Positions 7,218-16,561 of a DNA stretch of 64,000 bases are shown piece after piece. Where the stretch lies: positions 2,294,001 through 2,358,000 of the forward strand of contig OZ245815.1 of assembly GCA_965228425.1 (NCBI GenBank), in the 5' to 3' direction. How positions within the stretch are numbered: the stretch's first letter is position 1; every line of letters begins with the position of its first letter. Source of the DNA: JAJFJD01 sp965228425. GTDB lineage: Bacteria > Pseudomonadota > Alphaproteobacteria > UBA8366. Below the pieces are notes generated by a model, which saw only the letters and a list, made by a program, of their open reading frames with translations, had not been told where the DNA came from and did not search any database. The position numbers and the translations under genes are program-made.

Positions 7218-9266
7218 TTGGACGCACCGCAGGCATCACTGATCGAGCAGGCGCAGGCGGCCATTGCCGCTGGGCGTTTAGCCGATGCCGAACGCTTGGC
7301 GCAACAGGCCGCCGCCGCGGATGAAACGGTAAGCCATGGCCTTCTGGCGCAAATCTTCCTGCACGCTGGAAATCTCCTGGAAGCCGAACAGTATGCCCGT
7401 AGGGCATTGCACCACCGGCCCGACGATGCGGTCACAACGGCCTATCTCGGTGCGATTCTGATGGCGTTGGGGCGACCGGAACTTGCGCTGACGGCCTATC
7501 GCGACGCGGTGTCGCTTCAGCCGGACAACGCCGTCCTTCAGAACGAACTTGGCAATGCGTTGGCCGCGGTCGGCGCGCATGAGGACGCCGCGGCCGTGCT
7601 GCGCCACGCGGTCCGATTGCGGGGTGAGATTCCCGAGATTCACAACAATTTGGGCAACGTCCTGCGCGAACTGGGCAATCTCGACGAAGCCTTGGCAAGC
7701 TACCAGAAGGCCTTGTCGCTGCGCGCCGACTATCCCGAGGCGCTCAACAATCTAGGCGTGGTTCTCCAGGAACAGCGTGACACCGATGGCGCGATCGATG
7801 CTTTCCGGCGGGCGTTGGCGTTGCAGCCGGCAAATGCGTTGGCGAACACCCATCTCGGGTCCGCTCTCGCCGCCAAGGGGGAACTAACGGCGGCCGCCGC
7901 GGCGCACCGTGAGGCATTGCGGCACAGCCCCCGTCTCGCATCGGCACGCAACAACCTGGGGATCGTGCTCAAGGACCAGGGTGACTTTGTTGCCGCGCGA
8001 GAGGCGTATACGGCCGCGGTCGCGGCAGATGGCGACGATCCGAGCTTTCATTCGAACCTGCTCATGAGCCTGTCCTACGATCCGGCAATCGATGGCGAAA
8101 CGCTGGTCGCCGAACATCGGCGGTGGGCCAACCGACACGAACGACCAACACCGTTGCCGAAAGACATCGATTGGCAGCCGGACCGGGGGCTACGGATCGG
8201 TTATGTCTCGCCGGATTTCTGGACGCATTCGGTCGCCTATTTCATCGAACCGATCCTGCAGCACCACGATAAGGACCGGTTCGAAGTCTTCTGCTACGCC
8301 GACGTGGCGCGTCCCGACGATACGACGGCTCGTTTGCGACGGTCCGCCACCCGTTGGTGCGAGAGCGTCGCGCTGGATGATTCGGCCTTGTTCGAGCGAA
8401 TTCGCGCCGATCGGATCGACATACTCGTCGATCTCAGCGGGCATACGGGGAACAACCGCCTCCCGGTGTTCGGCCGCCGCGCCGCACCGGTGCAGATAAG
8501 CTGGATCGGCTATCCGGCGACGACCGGCCTGTCGCAAATGGATTACCGGATTTCAGACGGATGGGCCGATCCCGAGGGGGAAACGGACCGGTTTCACACC
8601 GAACGCCTGTTGCGGTTGCCTAATGGCTTCTTGTGTTACCGGCCACCCCAGACGGCGCCGGCGCCGACGGACCGCCCGGGCAGACGGCCGATAACCTTTG
8701 GATCGTTCAACAACCTCTCGAAGGTGACCGACGAGGTCATCGCCTTGTGGGCGCGGCTGTTGACCGAATGCCCGGATACCAAGCTTCTGCTGAAGTCGCG
8801 GCAACTCGCGGACAACGGGGTTCGAGACCGGGTGTTGGGTGTTTTCAAGGCGAACGGCGTGCTGCCGGAACGGTTGGACCTGCGGGCCCGGGTTCGGGAC
8901 GCGTCAGACCATCTCGCGCTGTATGGCGAGGTGGATGTGGCGCTGGATACATTTCCCTATAACGGTACGACGACGACCTGCGAGGCCTTGTGGATGGGAG
9001 TGCCGGTGATCGCGATGGCGGGGTCGCTGCACGCGGGGCGGGTCGGGGTCAGCCTGCTCAATCAGATCGGCCAACCGGGCTGGGTTGTGGACTCGGCGGA
9101 CGCCTACGTATCGAAAGCGCTCGCCATCGCGGCCGACCCGCCGGGACGGGCGGTCTTGCGCGACCAGGTGGCGGGCTCTACCCTGGTTGATGCCGAAGGG
9201 TTTACCCAGGCGTTTGAAGCCGCATTGACAACAGTTTGGAGTGACCGGTGCAAAGCGCGGATGTAA
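7218..9266 (+). CDS. TPR protein with SPINDLY/O-GlcNAc-transferase-like C-terminal domain (GT41)
   Basis: A 682-residue protein. Roughly residues 1-290 are about seven or more tetratricopeptide repeats (recurring LGNxLxxxGxxxxAxxxYxxALxLxP). Residues about 310-680 match the GT41 catalytic region. Hallmarks are RIGYVSPDFWTHSV with its conserved His, LVDLSGHTGNNRL, APVQISWIGYPATTGL, FGSFNNLSKV, and the nucleotide-sugar site DTFPYNGTTTTCEALWMGVP. Bacterial homologues can glycosylate proteins (O-linked GlcNAc or fucose), but many have no known substrate. The start is a TTG at 7218 without a clear ribosome-binding site. The stop overlaps the start of the next gene by 19 bp. Confidence 0.88.
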   Translation: MDAPQASLIEQAQAAIAAGRLADAERLAQQAAAADETVSHGLLAQIFLHAGNLLEAEQYARRALHHRPDDAVTTAYLGAILMALGRPELALTAYRDAVSLQPDNAVLQNELGNALAAVGAHEDAAAVLRHAVRLRGEIPEIHNNLGNVLRELGNLDEALASYQKALSLRADYPEALNNLGVVLQEQRDTDGAIDAFRRALALQPANALANTHLGSALAAKGELTAAAAAHREALRHSPRLASARNNLGIVLKDQGDFVAAREAYTAAVAADGDDPSFHSNLLMSLSYDPAIDGETLVAEHRRWANRHERPTPLPKDIDWQPDRGLRIGYVSPDFWTHSVAYFIEPILQHHDKDRFEVFCYADVARPDDTTARLRRSATRWCESVALDDSALFERIRADRIDILVDLSGHTGNNRLPVFGRRAAPVQISWIGYPATTGLSQMDYRISDGWADPEGETDRFHTERLLRLPNGFLCYRPPQTAPAPTDRPGRRPITFGSFNNLSKVTDEVIALWARLLTECPDTKLLLKSRQLADNGVRDRVLGVFKANGVLPERLDLRARVRDASDHLALYGEVDVALDTFPYNGTTTTCEALWMGVPVIAMAGSLHAGRVGVSLLNQIGQPGWVVDSADAYVSKALAIAADPPGRAVLRDQVAGSTLVDAEGFTQAFEAALTTVWSDRCKARM

Positions 9267-10369
9267 TCGTCGTTGGCGGTGGCATGTTCGGCTCCGCGGT
9301 CGGCTATGGCCTGCGTCGTGAAGGTCTCGATGTCGTCATCCTCGACGAAGGGGACAACGTGTTGCGCGCGGCCCGGGGCAATTTCGGGCTCGTCTGGACG
9401 CAATCCAAAGGGGTTGGGGTTCATCGCTACCATGAATGGAGTTGCGAATCGGCGGCGCTGTTCCCGGATTTCGCCGCGGACCTGCTGGAACATAGTGGCG
9501 TGGATGTCGCCTATCGCGGCGGCGGCGGGGTCGAACTGTTGTTGGGCGAGCAAGAGCTGGAAGACCGCAAGCAGTTCATCGCGAATATGCAGAAGCAGGC
9601 CGCCGGGTCGATCTTCGAATGCGAGATCATCGACCGGCAGGAACTGCAAAAGCTTGCCCCGGATGCAAAGCTCGGCGACGAGTTGGTCGGGGCCTCCTTC
9701 TCGCCGCATGACGGCGATGTGAACCCGTTGCTCCTGCTGCGTGCGGTCCACGCGGCGTTCGTCCGGCGCGGTGGCCGATATCTGACGAACCACCGGGCTG
9801 ACTCGATCGATTATGACGGCTCCGCTTTTACCGTTCATACGGCGCAGGGCGATATCACCGCGGCGAAAGTCGTGCTGGCGGCGGGGCACGGTGCGCCACG
9901 TCTTGGGCCAATGGTCGGTCTGAACGTGCCGATCCGGCCGCAGCGGGGTCAGGTGCTGATCACCGAACGGGCCCGGCCGCTGTTGCCCATGCCGATGGGA
10001 TCGATCCGGCAGACCAACGAAGGCACCATCCAACTTGGCAATTCCAAGGAAGAAGTTGATTACGACGACGGCACGACGTTGGACGTGACCCGGGCCATCG
10101 CGAGCCGCGCCATCCGATGTTTCCCGCAACTCGCCGGCGTTCGTCTCGTTCGTACATGGGGCTGCATTCGCGTCCTGACGCCGGATATGGCGGCGATCTA
10201 CGATGAATCGACGAGCTGCCCGGGCGCCTATGTGGTGACGTCCCATAGTGGCGTGACGCTGGCGGCGGTCAACGCGGCCCATGTGGCGCGATGGATCGCC
10301 CATGGTGAGATGCAGCCCGGTTTCGAGCAATTCAGTGCACAGAGGTTCGATGTACAAGCGGCTGCCTGA
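9248..10369 (+). CDS. FAD-dependent amino-acid-type dehydrogenase, DAO-fold subunit (HcnC/opine-oxidase-like)
   Basis: A 373-residue DAO-family flavoprotein. The N-terminal dinucleotide-binding loop is VVGGGMFGSAVGYGL (GxGxxG-like), the FAD-contact region is ARGNFGLVW, and the C-terminal SHSGVTLAAVNAAHVARWI is the usual second FAD motif. With the following 2Fe-2S and second FAD/NAD subunits it forms a heterotrimeric dehydrogenase like hydrogen cyanide synthase HcnABC, opine oxidase or archaeal proline dehydrogenase. It would oxidise an amine or amino acid and feed electrons to the membrane chain. The start is GTG at 9248, inside the end of the previous gene, with GGAG just upstream. Confidence 0.85.
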   Translation: MQSADVIVVGGGMFGSAVGYGLRREGLDVVILDEGDNVLRAARGNFGLVWTQSKGVGVHRYHEWSCESAALFPDFAADLLEHSGVDVAYRGGGGVELLLGEQELEDRKQFIANMQKQAAGSIFECEIIDRQELQKLAPDAKLGDELVGASFSPHDGDVNPLLLLRAVHAAFVRRGGRYLTNHRADSIDYDGSAFTVHTAQGDITAAKVVLAAGHGAPRLGPMVGLNVPIRPQRGQVLITERARPLLPMPMGSIRQTNEGTIQLGNSKEEVDYDDGTTLDVTRAIASRAIRCFPQLAGVRLVRTWGCIRVLTPDMAAIYDESTSCPGAYVVTSHSGVTLAAVNAAHVARWIAHGEMQPGFEQFSAQRFDVQAAA

Positions 10370-10646
10370 GGGCGACGACCTTACCGTCACCTTCGATTTC
10401 GAGGGGCAAAGCGTTTCGGCGCGGCCGGGTGACACCGTGGCGGCGGCCATTCTCGTGTCCGGCGCGGGCCACACGCGGACAACGCCGGTGACCGGCGCGC
10501 CACGGTTGCCCTATTGCATGATGGGTGTGTGCTTCGACTGCCTGATGGAAATCGACGGCGTGCCGAACCGGCAAGCCTGTCTGGTCGAAGTGCGGGACGG
10601 CATGCAGGTGAAGCGTCAGATGGGTGCGCGCGGGGTGGACGAATGA
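10350..10646 (+). CDS. Small [2Fe-2S] ferredoxin-like subunit (HcnA-like)
   Basis: A 98-residue protein with a plant-type ferredoxin cluster motif: Cys56-x4-Cys61-x2-Cys64-x12-Cys77 in YCMMGVCFDCLM and NRQAC. It is the electron-transfer subunit of the heterotrimeric dehydrogenase. The ATG at 10350 is chosen over an upstream in-frame start at 10281 because AGAGG lies just before it and the protein then begins at the normal family position. It overlaps the upstream flavoprotein gene by 20 bp and the downstream one by 4 bp (ATGA). Confidence 0.85.
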   Translation: MYKRLPEGDDLTVTFDFEGQSVSARPGDTVAAAILVSGAGHTRTTPVTGAPRLPYCMMGVCFDCLMEIDGVPNRQACLVEVRDGMQVKRQMGARGVDE

Positions 10647-12037
10647 ACGCCGATATCGACCTGATCATCATCGGCGCGGGCCCGGCCGGCCAGGCCGCCG
10701 CGGTCGAGGCGGCATCGCACGGTCTTTCGGTTCTGGTACTCGATGAGCAGACCCAACCCGGCGGTCAAATCTACCGCAACATCACTAGAAACGCCGACAA
10801 CGGATCGAAGCTGCGGGATATTCTCGGCCGAGACTACATGCGGGGCGCGGCGCTGGCACGGGAGTTCGTGAAAGCGGACGTCGATTATCGTCCGGGCGCG
10901 TCGGTCTGGCAGGTCGACCCGAATAGGGCCGTTTCCTTTTCCCATAACGGGACCGCGTCGCAGGTCACCGGACGGCGCTTGCTGATCGCTACTGGGGCGC
11001 AGGAACGGCCGGTCGCGATTCCTGGTTGGACACTGCCGGGCGTAATGGGGGCCGGCGCGGCGCAGGTGTTGCTCAAATCCGCCGGCGCGGTGCCGATGGG
11101 GCGCATCGTGGTGGCGGGCAGCGGTCCATTGCTGCTGCTGGTGACGCAGCAATTGGTCGACGCCGGGGCCGATGTCGTCGCATTGCTGGAGACCACGCGG
11201 ACCGCGGACTATCTGGCGGCGGCAGGAAGCCTGCCGGGTGCGCTGCGGGCGCCGGAATATCTCCGCAAGGGCATGGCGATGCGCCGCCACGTCAAGGCGG
11301 CGGGTGTTCCGATCCATTCCGGGGTTCGGGGGTTGGCGGTGTCGGGCGACGAAAAGGCCGAGGGCATCCGGTTCCAAAATGGCGGTACGGCGCAGGACAT
11401 CGCGGCCGACACGGTATTGCTGCACGAAGGCGTGGTGCCGAATGTGCAGATCACCCGCCAACTCTGGTGCGATCACGAATGGGTTGAACCGCAGCGCTAT
11501 TGGCGTCCGGCTTTGGACGACTACTACAATACGTCGATCGACGGGATCGCCGTTGCCGGCGACAGTGCGGGAATTTACGGAGCCGAGGCTGCTGCGGTGG
11601 CCGGGCGCATCGCCGCTCTCGACGCCGCATGCGATTTGGAGAAAATCACCGTTGCCGACCGCAACAGGGATGTCGCCCCCTTATTGAAACAGCGGGCTAA
11701 ATACGAGGCGATCCGGCCGTTGCTCGACAGTTTGTTCCGGCCGAATCCGGAAATTCTGGCGCCCGCGGACGACGAGACGATCGTTTGCCGCTGCGAGGAA
11801 GTCAATGCGGGCACGATCCGCGAAGGCGTCCGGCTCGGCGCGACCGGCCCCAATCAGTTGAAATCCTACATGCGCTGCGGCATGGGCCCGTGCCAGGGCC
11901 GGTTCTGCGGTTTGACCGTGGCCGAGATCATCGCCGCCGAACGGGGCGAAAGTGTTCGCGATGTCGGGTACTACCGCATCCGCCCGCCGATCAAGCCCGT
12001 CACGTTGGGTGAATTGGCGGCGTTCGACGACGACTAA
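10643..12037 (+). CDS. NAD(P)/FAD-dependent oxidoreductase with BFD-like iron-sulfur domain (HcnB-like)
   Basis: A 464-residue pyridine-nucleotide-disulphide-type flavoprotein. It has an N-terminal FAD loop IIGAGPAGQAAAVEA, a second nucleotide-binding loop around IVVAGSGPLLLLVTQQL, and GIAVAGDSAGIYGAEAA near the FAD. The last 90 residues hold a BFD-like [2Fe-2S] motif: CRCEE, then about 30 residues later RCGMGPCQGRFC. This is the architecture of HcnB and OoxA/NoxA-type opine oxidase subunits. The ATG at 10643 is fixed by the ATGA overlap with the ferredoxin gene. Its stop converges with the RlmD-like gene over 4 bp. The substrate of the complex is not determinable from sequence. Confidence 0.85.
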   Translation: MNADIDLIIIGAGPAGQAAAVEAASHGLSVLVLDEQTQPGGQIYRNITRNADNGSKLRDILGRDYMRGAALAREFVKADVDYRPGASVWQVDPNRAVSFSHNGTASQVTGRRLLIATGAQERPVAIPGWTLPGVMGAGAAQVLLKSAGAVPMGRIVVAGSGPLLLLVTQQLVDAGADVVALLETTRTADYLAAAGSLPGALRAPEYLRKGMAMRRHVKAAGVPIHSGVRGLAVSGDEKAEGIRFQNGGTAQDIAADTVLLHEGVVPNVQITRQLWCDHEWVEPQRYWRPALDDYYNTSIDGIAVAGDSAGIYGAEAAAVAGRIAALDAACDLEKITVADRNRDVAPLLKQRAKYEAIRPLLDSLFRPNPEILAPADDETIVCRCEEVNAGTIREGVRLGATGPNQLKSYMRCGMGPCQGRFCGLTVAEIIAAERGESVRDVGYYRIRPPIKPVTLGELAAFDDD

Positions 12038-13296
12038 CGCCGCAGCACCGCGACGGCCTCCACATGCGACGACCAGGGGAACTGATCGATCGGCGTGACG
12101 CCCCCGATCCGGTATCCGCCGTCGATCAACAAACGCAGGTCGCGGCCCAGCGTCGACGGATTGCAGGATACCGCAACCACCGTCGCGATCGTGCTGTCGG
12201 CCAAGGCCGCCGCGAGCGGCCGCGCCCCGGCGCGGGGCGGGTCGAACACGGCGGCGTCGAAGGTGTTCAGTTCCATCGTGGATAAGGGTTGCCGTACCAA
12301 GTCGCGGCGTTCGACGGAGACGGAGGATTCGCCGGCGGCGCGCGCAATCGCGTCGGCCATTTCATCATTCCCTTCAAAAGCGGTGACGCGGCCGAGCGCC
12401 GACAGCGGGAAGGTGAGTGCGCCGCACCCGGCGTAGAAATCGGCGATATGCGCCGGTTTCGCCTCCGCCATGGCGTTGCACACCAGATCGACAATGGCGG
12501 CTTCGCCCTGCCGGCTCGGCTGCAGGAAGGCATTCGGCGGCGGGTGGACGGTTGCCGGCCCGAACCGCACGCGGGCCGGGCGGCGCTGGACGATCGGTTC
12601 CCAGTCGGCGCCGACCTGCCAGGAGAGACGGCAAAGGTCATGATCCTCGGCGAAAGCGGCCAGCGTTTCGCGCGTTCGCAGGTCTGGCTCGGCCTCGCGT
12701 TTCGGAATGATCAGCAGGTCGATCCCATTGTCGGCCTCGGTAATTTGAATATCCGCGCCCTTTCCGAGAACACCAACCGTCGCCGCCATCCGCCGGACCG
12801 GTTCGATCAACGCGGCGATGCCGTCGCGAAGGGCCGGGCATTCCTCGAGGTTCTCGATATTTCGACTGTTGCGCTGGTTGAACCCCAAGATCGCCTCGCG
12901 GCCGGATCGATAGGCGAGCCCCGCGCGTCGGCGCTGCCCCGGCGGAATCGAAACCGTCGCCGCAACCGGCGCATCGATGATGCCATGCCGCGCGAGCGCT
13001 TGGATCAGAAGGTCCCGTTTGATCCCGGCCGTGGCCGCGGGGTCGATATGCTGTGTCGCACAGCCGCCGCAAGTGCCGAAATGGCGGCATACCGGTTCGG
13101 TTCGGGCAGGACCGGGTTCGATCAGGGCCGCGATTTCACCGGCGAAACCGTCCCCGCGCTTGCCGGTCCGCCGCACCCAAACCCGGTCGCCGGGCGCCGC
13201 AAAGGCGACATACAACCGGTCGCTGTGGGAGTGGGCGATGCCGTCGCCGCGCGCGCCGAGCGTTTCGATCGTGACGTCGTCGAGATCGTCTTTCAT
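12034..13296 (-). CDS. rlmD: Class I rRNA (uracil-C5)-methyltransferase, RlmD/RumA-like
   Basis: A 420-residue TrmA/RumA-family enzyme that methylates C5 of a uridine in 23S rRNA. It has an N-terminal TRAM domain (about 5-60) and the four cysteines of the [4Fe-4S] cluster: Cys70, Cys76, Cys79 in CRHFGTCGGC, and Cys153 in LEECPAL. The SAM region includes ADFYAGCGALTFPL and DPPRAG. The catalytic Cys378 sits in VAVSCNPSTLGRDL. Which uridine is modified (1939 or 747 in E. coli numbering) cannot be decided here, so the symbol is provisional. It is separated by 48 bp from the upstream photolyase gene on the same strand. Confidence 0.85.
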   Translation of the reverse strand: MKDDLDDVTIETLGARGDGIAHSHSDRLYVAFAAPGDRVWVRRTGKRGDGFAGEIAALIEPGPARTEPVCRHFGTCGGCATQHIDPAATAGIKRDLLIQALARHGIIDAPVAATVSIPPGQRRRAGLAYRSGREAILGFNQRNSRNIENLEECPALRDGIAALIEPVRRMAATVGVLGKGADIQITEADNGIDLLIIPKREAEPDLRTRETLAAFAEDHDLCRLSWQVGADWEPIVQRRPARVRFGPATVHPPPNAFLQPSRQGEAAIVDLVCNAMAEAKPAHIADFYAGCGALTFPLSALGRVTAFEGNDEMADAIARAAGESSVSVERRDLVRQPLSTMELNTFDAAVFDPPRAGARPLAAALADSTIATVVAVSCNPSTLGRDLRLLIDGGYRIGGVTPIDQFPWSSHVEAVAVLRR

Positions 13297-13344
13297 GGCA
13301 CGCCTGATAGCACTTATGCCACGGCGAGTAACGCTTCCTTACGG

Positions 13345-14799
13345 CTAGAATTCGGCCTTTTTCAACCCGCCGTAGGCATCGAGGGCGGCCTGCCGGGCCG
13401 CCTTGTGGTCGACGATGGGCGATGGGTAGGTCTCGCCCAACCGAATTCCCGCGTCCTCCAGGACATCCGCCGGAGCCTCCCAAGGCTTGTGAAGAAATTT
13501 GTCTGGCAGACCGGCCACTTCCGGTACCCATCGCCGCACGTAGCGGCCGTCGGTGTCGAACTTCTCGCCCTGAAGGATTGGATTGAAGATGCGGAAATAG
13601 GGGGCGGCGTCGAATCCGCACCCGGCGACCCATTGCCAGTTCCCGGCGTTATTCGCCGGGTCCGCATCGACCAGCGTGTCCCAGAACCACTCCTCACCCT
13701 GCCGCCAGTGAATGCGCAGATGCTTCACCAGGAAGGAGGCGACGACCATGCGGACGCGATTGTGCATCCAGCCGGTCTCCCACAGTTCGCGCATGCCCGC
13801 GTCGACGATGGGATAACCGGTGCGTCCCTTTTGCCAGGCTTTAAGCGCTTCGGCGTCGTCGGCCCATGGGAACTCGTCGAAGCGTGGGTTCACATTGTCG
13901 GTTGGCAGGGTCGGAAAATGGAACAGCAGATGATGATTGAACTCGCGCCAGCCGATCTCGCGAAGATAGGACTGCGCAGCACCGGAAGCCGTGCTCGATC
14001 CCTCGGCATCGGCCCAAAAACGGGTCGCATGCCAGACCTGCCGGGGGCTGATCTCGCCGAAATACAGATGGGGCGACATCATCGATGTGCCCTGCATTCC
14101 GGGGATGTCGCGGCCGTCCGCATAGCCGGGGAGCGCGGTCTCATGAAAGCCTTGAAGGCGGTCTTGCGCCGAGTCCTCGCCGGGTTCCCACATTTCGCGC
14201 AGTCCACCGGCCCAATCCGGACCGGGCGGCAGCAGGCCCCAATCACCCAACACATCACTCTTCACCGGGGCGCTCGGCGCTAACAGGCGGTCCGGTGTCG
14301 CTGCGCTGGTTCCGGGATCGCCCAAGGCACAGATTGCCTTCCAGAACGGGGTGAAGACGCTGTAGGGCTTGCCGGTCTTGGTTTCGATCGTCCAAGGTTC
14401 GTGAAGGAGGGAGCCGTTGAAGCTCTCGGCGCTCAAATCGCCGGCCTGCAGACCTTTCATGATCCGTGTGTCGCGTTGGATCGATGCCGCGTCGTAGAGC
14501 CGGTTCCAGAAGACGCCTTTTGCGCCTGTTTCGTCGATCAGACCTTGAAGCACTCTTTCCGCCGGGCCGCGCCGTAGAACCAACGGCGACCCGAGGCCGG
14601 TCACGCTTTTGGCAAGAGACGCCAGCGAGTGATGCAGCCACCAGCGCGATGCGCCGCCCAGCGGCCGGATGCCATCGCTTTCTTCGTCGAGAATGAAGAG
14701 GGGTATCACCGAGGTGCCCGCGGCAGCGGCGGCGGAAATCGCCGGATTGTCGGAAAGGCGCAGATCGCGGCGAAACCATAGGATGACGGGGGCAGGCAT
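13345..14799 (-). CDS. phrB: Deoxyribodipyrimidine photolyase (class I CPD photolyase)
   Basis: This 484-residue protein has the N-terminal antenna-binding Rossmann domain beginning ILWFRRDLRLSDNPA and a C-terminal helical FAD-binding domain. The FAD region holds GYPIVDAGMREL, WMHNRVRMVVASFLVKHL and the block around DPANNAGNWQWVAG, which are class I signatures with the tryptophan electron-transfer chain. It repairs UV-induced cyclobutane dimers with blue light. A photoreceptor or (6-4) role is less likely because the CPD-type NNAGNWQW motif is kept. Confidence 0.92.
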   Translation of the reverse strand: MPAPVILWFRRDLRLSDNPAISAAAAAGTSVIPLFILDEESDGIRPLGGASRWWLHHSLASLAKSVTGLGSPLVLRRGPAERVLQGLIDETGAKGVFWNRLYDAASIQRDTRIMKGLQAGDLSAESFNGSLLHEPWTIETKTGKPYSVFTPFWKAICALGDPGTSAATPDRLLAPSAPVKSDVLGDWGLLPPGPDWAGGLREMWEPGEDSAQDRLQGFHETALPGYADGRDIPGMQGTSMMSPHLYFGEISPRQVWHATRFWADAEGSSTASGAAQSYLREIGWREFNHHLLFHFPTLPTDNVNPRFDEFPWADDAEALKAWQKGRTGYPIVDAGMRELWETGWMHNRVRMVVASFLVKHLRIHWRQGEEWFWDTLVDADPANNAGNWQWVAGCGFDAAPYFRIFNPILQGEKFDTDGRYVRRWVPEVAGLPDKFLHKPWEAPADVLEDAGIRLGETYPSPIVDHKAARQAALDAYGGLKKAEF

Positions 14800-15076
14800 G
14801 GATCTTGTGGAGCCTTAGACGCTGCGAATGAAGCCGTCGCGCTGCAATACGGTTTCGCGCGTCGGTACAAAAGAAATACGCACATGGAGCCTTTGCAGAT
14901 CAATCATATTTCGGCCCAACCCTACGTTCGGTCCGCGCGGGTCGTGGCGTCGGTTGCGCCCCTTCGCGCCGCCGAATAGGGTAGCGCAGACCGTTTTACG
15001 GGGCCGATTGGCCCCACTCCCGAGCATCGGTAACGGCTGGCCGTCACAGAAACGGGCCGACAACGTGGAGCGCCGA

Positions 15077-16528
15077 ATGAAACCGAAGAACATGCTCGTC
15101 CTGATGTCGGACGAGCACAATCCGAAAACCCTGGGCTGTTATGGCCATCCGATGGTGCAGACGCCAAACCTGGATGCGCTGGCGGCAAAGGGCGTGCGGT
15201 TTACCGATGCCTACTGCAACTCGCCTATCTGTATTCCGGCGCGGGCCACCTTCGCGACGGGACAATACATCAACCGGATCGGGTTCTGGGATAACGGTGA
15301 CCCTTACGAAGGGTCGGTGCCGAGCTGGCATCACCGGCTGCGCGGCGCGGGGCATCGGGTGGAATCGATCGGCAAGCTGCATTTCCGCAGCACCGATGAC
15401 GACAACGGCTTCGTCGAGGAGCGTATCCCCTTGCACGTGGTCGAAGGGCTCGGCGACCTGATGGGGCTGGTGCGCGACGATCTGCCGGTCCGGGGTGGCT
15501 CCTACAAGATCGCCCGGTCGGCGAAGATGGGTGAAAGCGAATACACCGACTATGACCGCAACATCACCGATCAGGCGGTCCGGTGGCTGCAGGACGATGC
15601 GGCGAAAAGTTCGGACAAGCCATGGACGCTGTTCGTTTCCTGGGTTTGCCCGCATTTCCCGCTGACCGCGCCGGAAGAGTTCTTCAAACTCTACCCGCTC
15701 GACCAGGTTCCCTGGCCGAAGCAATACGACAAGGCTGATCGGCCGCAGCATCCATATCTGTTGGATTACGCCGGCAGCCTGAATTACGACGATTATTTCG
15801 ACGAGGAGACGGTGCGGGTCGCCGTAGCGGCGTATTTCGGCCTGTGCAGCTTCCTCGACGACAACATCGGCAAGGTGCTGCGGGCGCTCGAGGCGGCCGA
15901 GCTTTCGGCCGATACCCATGTCCTCTACACCAGCGATCACGGCGACAACCTCGGCACGCGGGGTCTCTGGGGCAAGTCGACCATGTATGAGGAGACGGCG
16001 GCGGTGCCGATGATCATGGCCGGGCCGGGCCTTCCCGAGGGCGCGACCTGCGAGACCCATGTCAGCCATGTCGATTGCTATCCGACATTCCTGGAAGCGA
16101 ACGGCGTGCCGTTGACCGAGCAGGAGCGCGCCTATCCAGGCGACTCGCTGTTCGACATCATCGACGGGGCGACCCCGCGCCGGAACGTATTCTCCGAATA
16201 TCATGCGATGGGGTCGACGACCGGTGCGTTCATGATTCGGCATGGCAAATACAAGTTCGTCTACTATCCGAAGTATGCGCCGCAACTCTATGATCTTGAA
16301 TCGGATCCGGAAGAGGTGAATGATCTCGGCGCCGATCCGGACTTCGAGTCCGTGCGGGCCGAATGCGAGCAGCTTCTGCGCCGGATTTGCGACCCGGAAG
16401 AGGTCGATGCGCGAGCCAAACGTCGGCAAGCCGAGCAGGTCGAAAAGCATGGCGGCCGGGATGCCGTGATCGCGCGCGGCGACCTCGGGTATTCGCCGCC
16501 GCCGGGATACGAGCCGGACTTCAAGTAG
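15077..16528 (+). CDS. Sulfatase-family hydrolase (type I, formylglycine Cys)
   Basis: A 483-residue alkaline-phosphatase-superfamily sulfatase. The Cys converted to formylglycine is Cys52 in the CxPxR motif CIPARATFATG. Metal-binding residues appear in LVLMSDEHN near the start and in YTSDHGDNLG in the second half. The substrate could be a sulfate ester (choline-sulfatase or arylsulfatase like) or a phosphonate monoester, since these families share the motif. The ATG at 15077 follows GGAG with 6-nt spacing; the 83 upstream in-frame residues look non-coding. There is no signal peptide, so it should be cytoplasmic. It would add sulfate or an alcohol to metabolism. The sulfur island lies 1.4 kb downstream. 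Confidence 0.87.
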   Translation: MKPKNMLVLMSDEHNPKTLGCYGHPMVQTPNLDALAAKGVRFTDAYCNSPICIPARATFATGQYINRIGFWDNGDPYEGSVPSWHHRLRGAGHRVESIGKLHFRSTDDDNGFVEERIPLHVVEGLGDLMGLVRDDLPVRGGSYKIARSAKMGESEYTDYDRNITDQAVRWLQDDAAKSSDKPWTLFVSWVCPHFPLTAPEEFFKLYPLDQVPWPKQYDKADRPQHPYLLDYAGSLNYDDYFDEETVRVAVAAYFGLCSFLDDNIGKVLRALEAAELSADTHVLYTSDHGDNLGTRGLWGKSTMYEETAAVPMIMAGPGLPEGATCETHVSHVDCYPTFLEANGVPLTEQERAYPGDSLFDIIDGATPRRNVFSEYHAMGSTTGAFMIRHGKYKFVYYPKYAPQLYDLESDPEEVNDLGADPDFESVRAECEQLLRRICDPEEVDARAKRRQAEQVEKHGGRDAVIARGDLGYSPPPGYEPDFK

Positions 16529-16561
16529 CGGACGCGGCAGAGAAAAGGGCGAAGACAGGCC

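Noticed and set aside
12289..14283. 664-codon plus-strand ORF across rlmD and photolyase
   Set aside because: Antisense shadow of two conserved minus-strand genes; composition typical of GC-rich non-coding frames.
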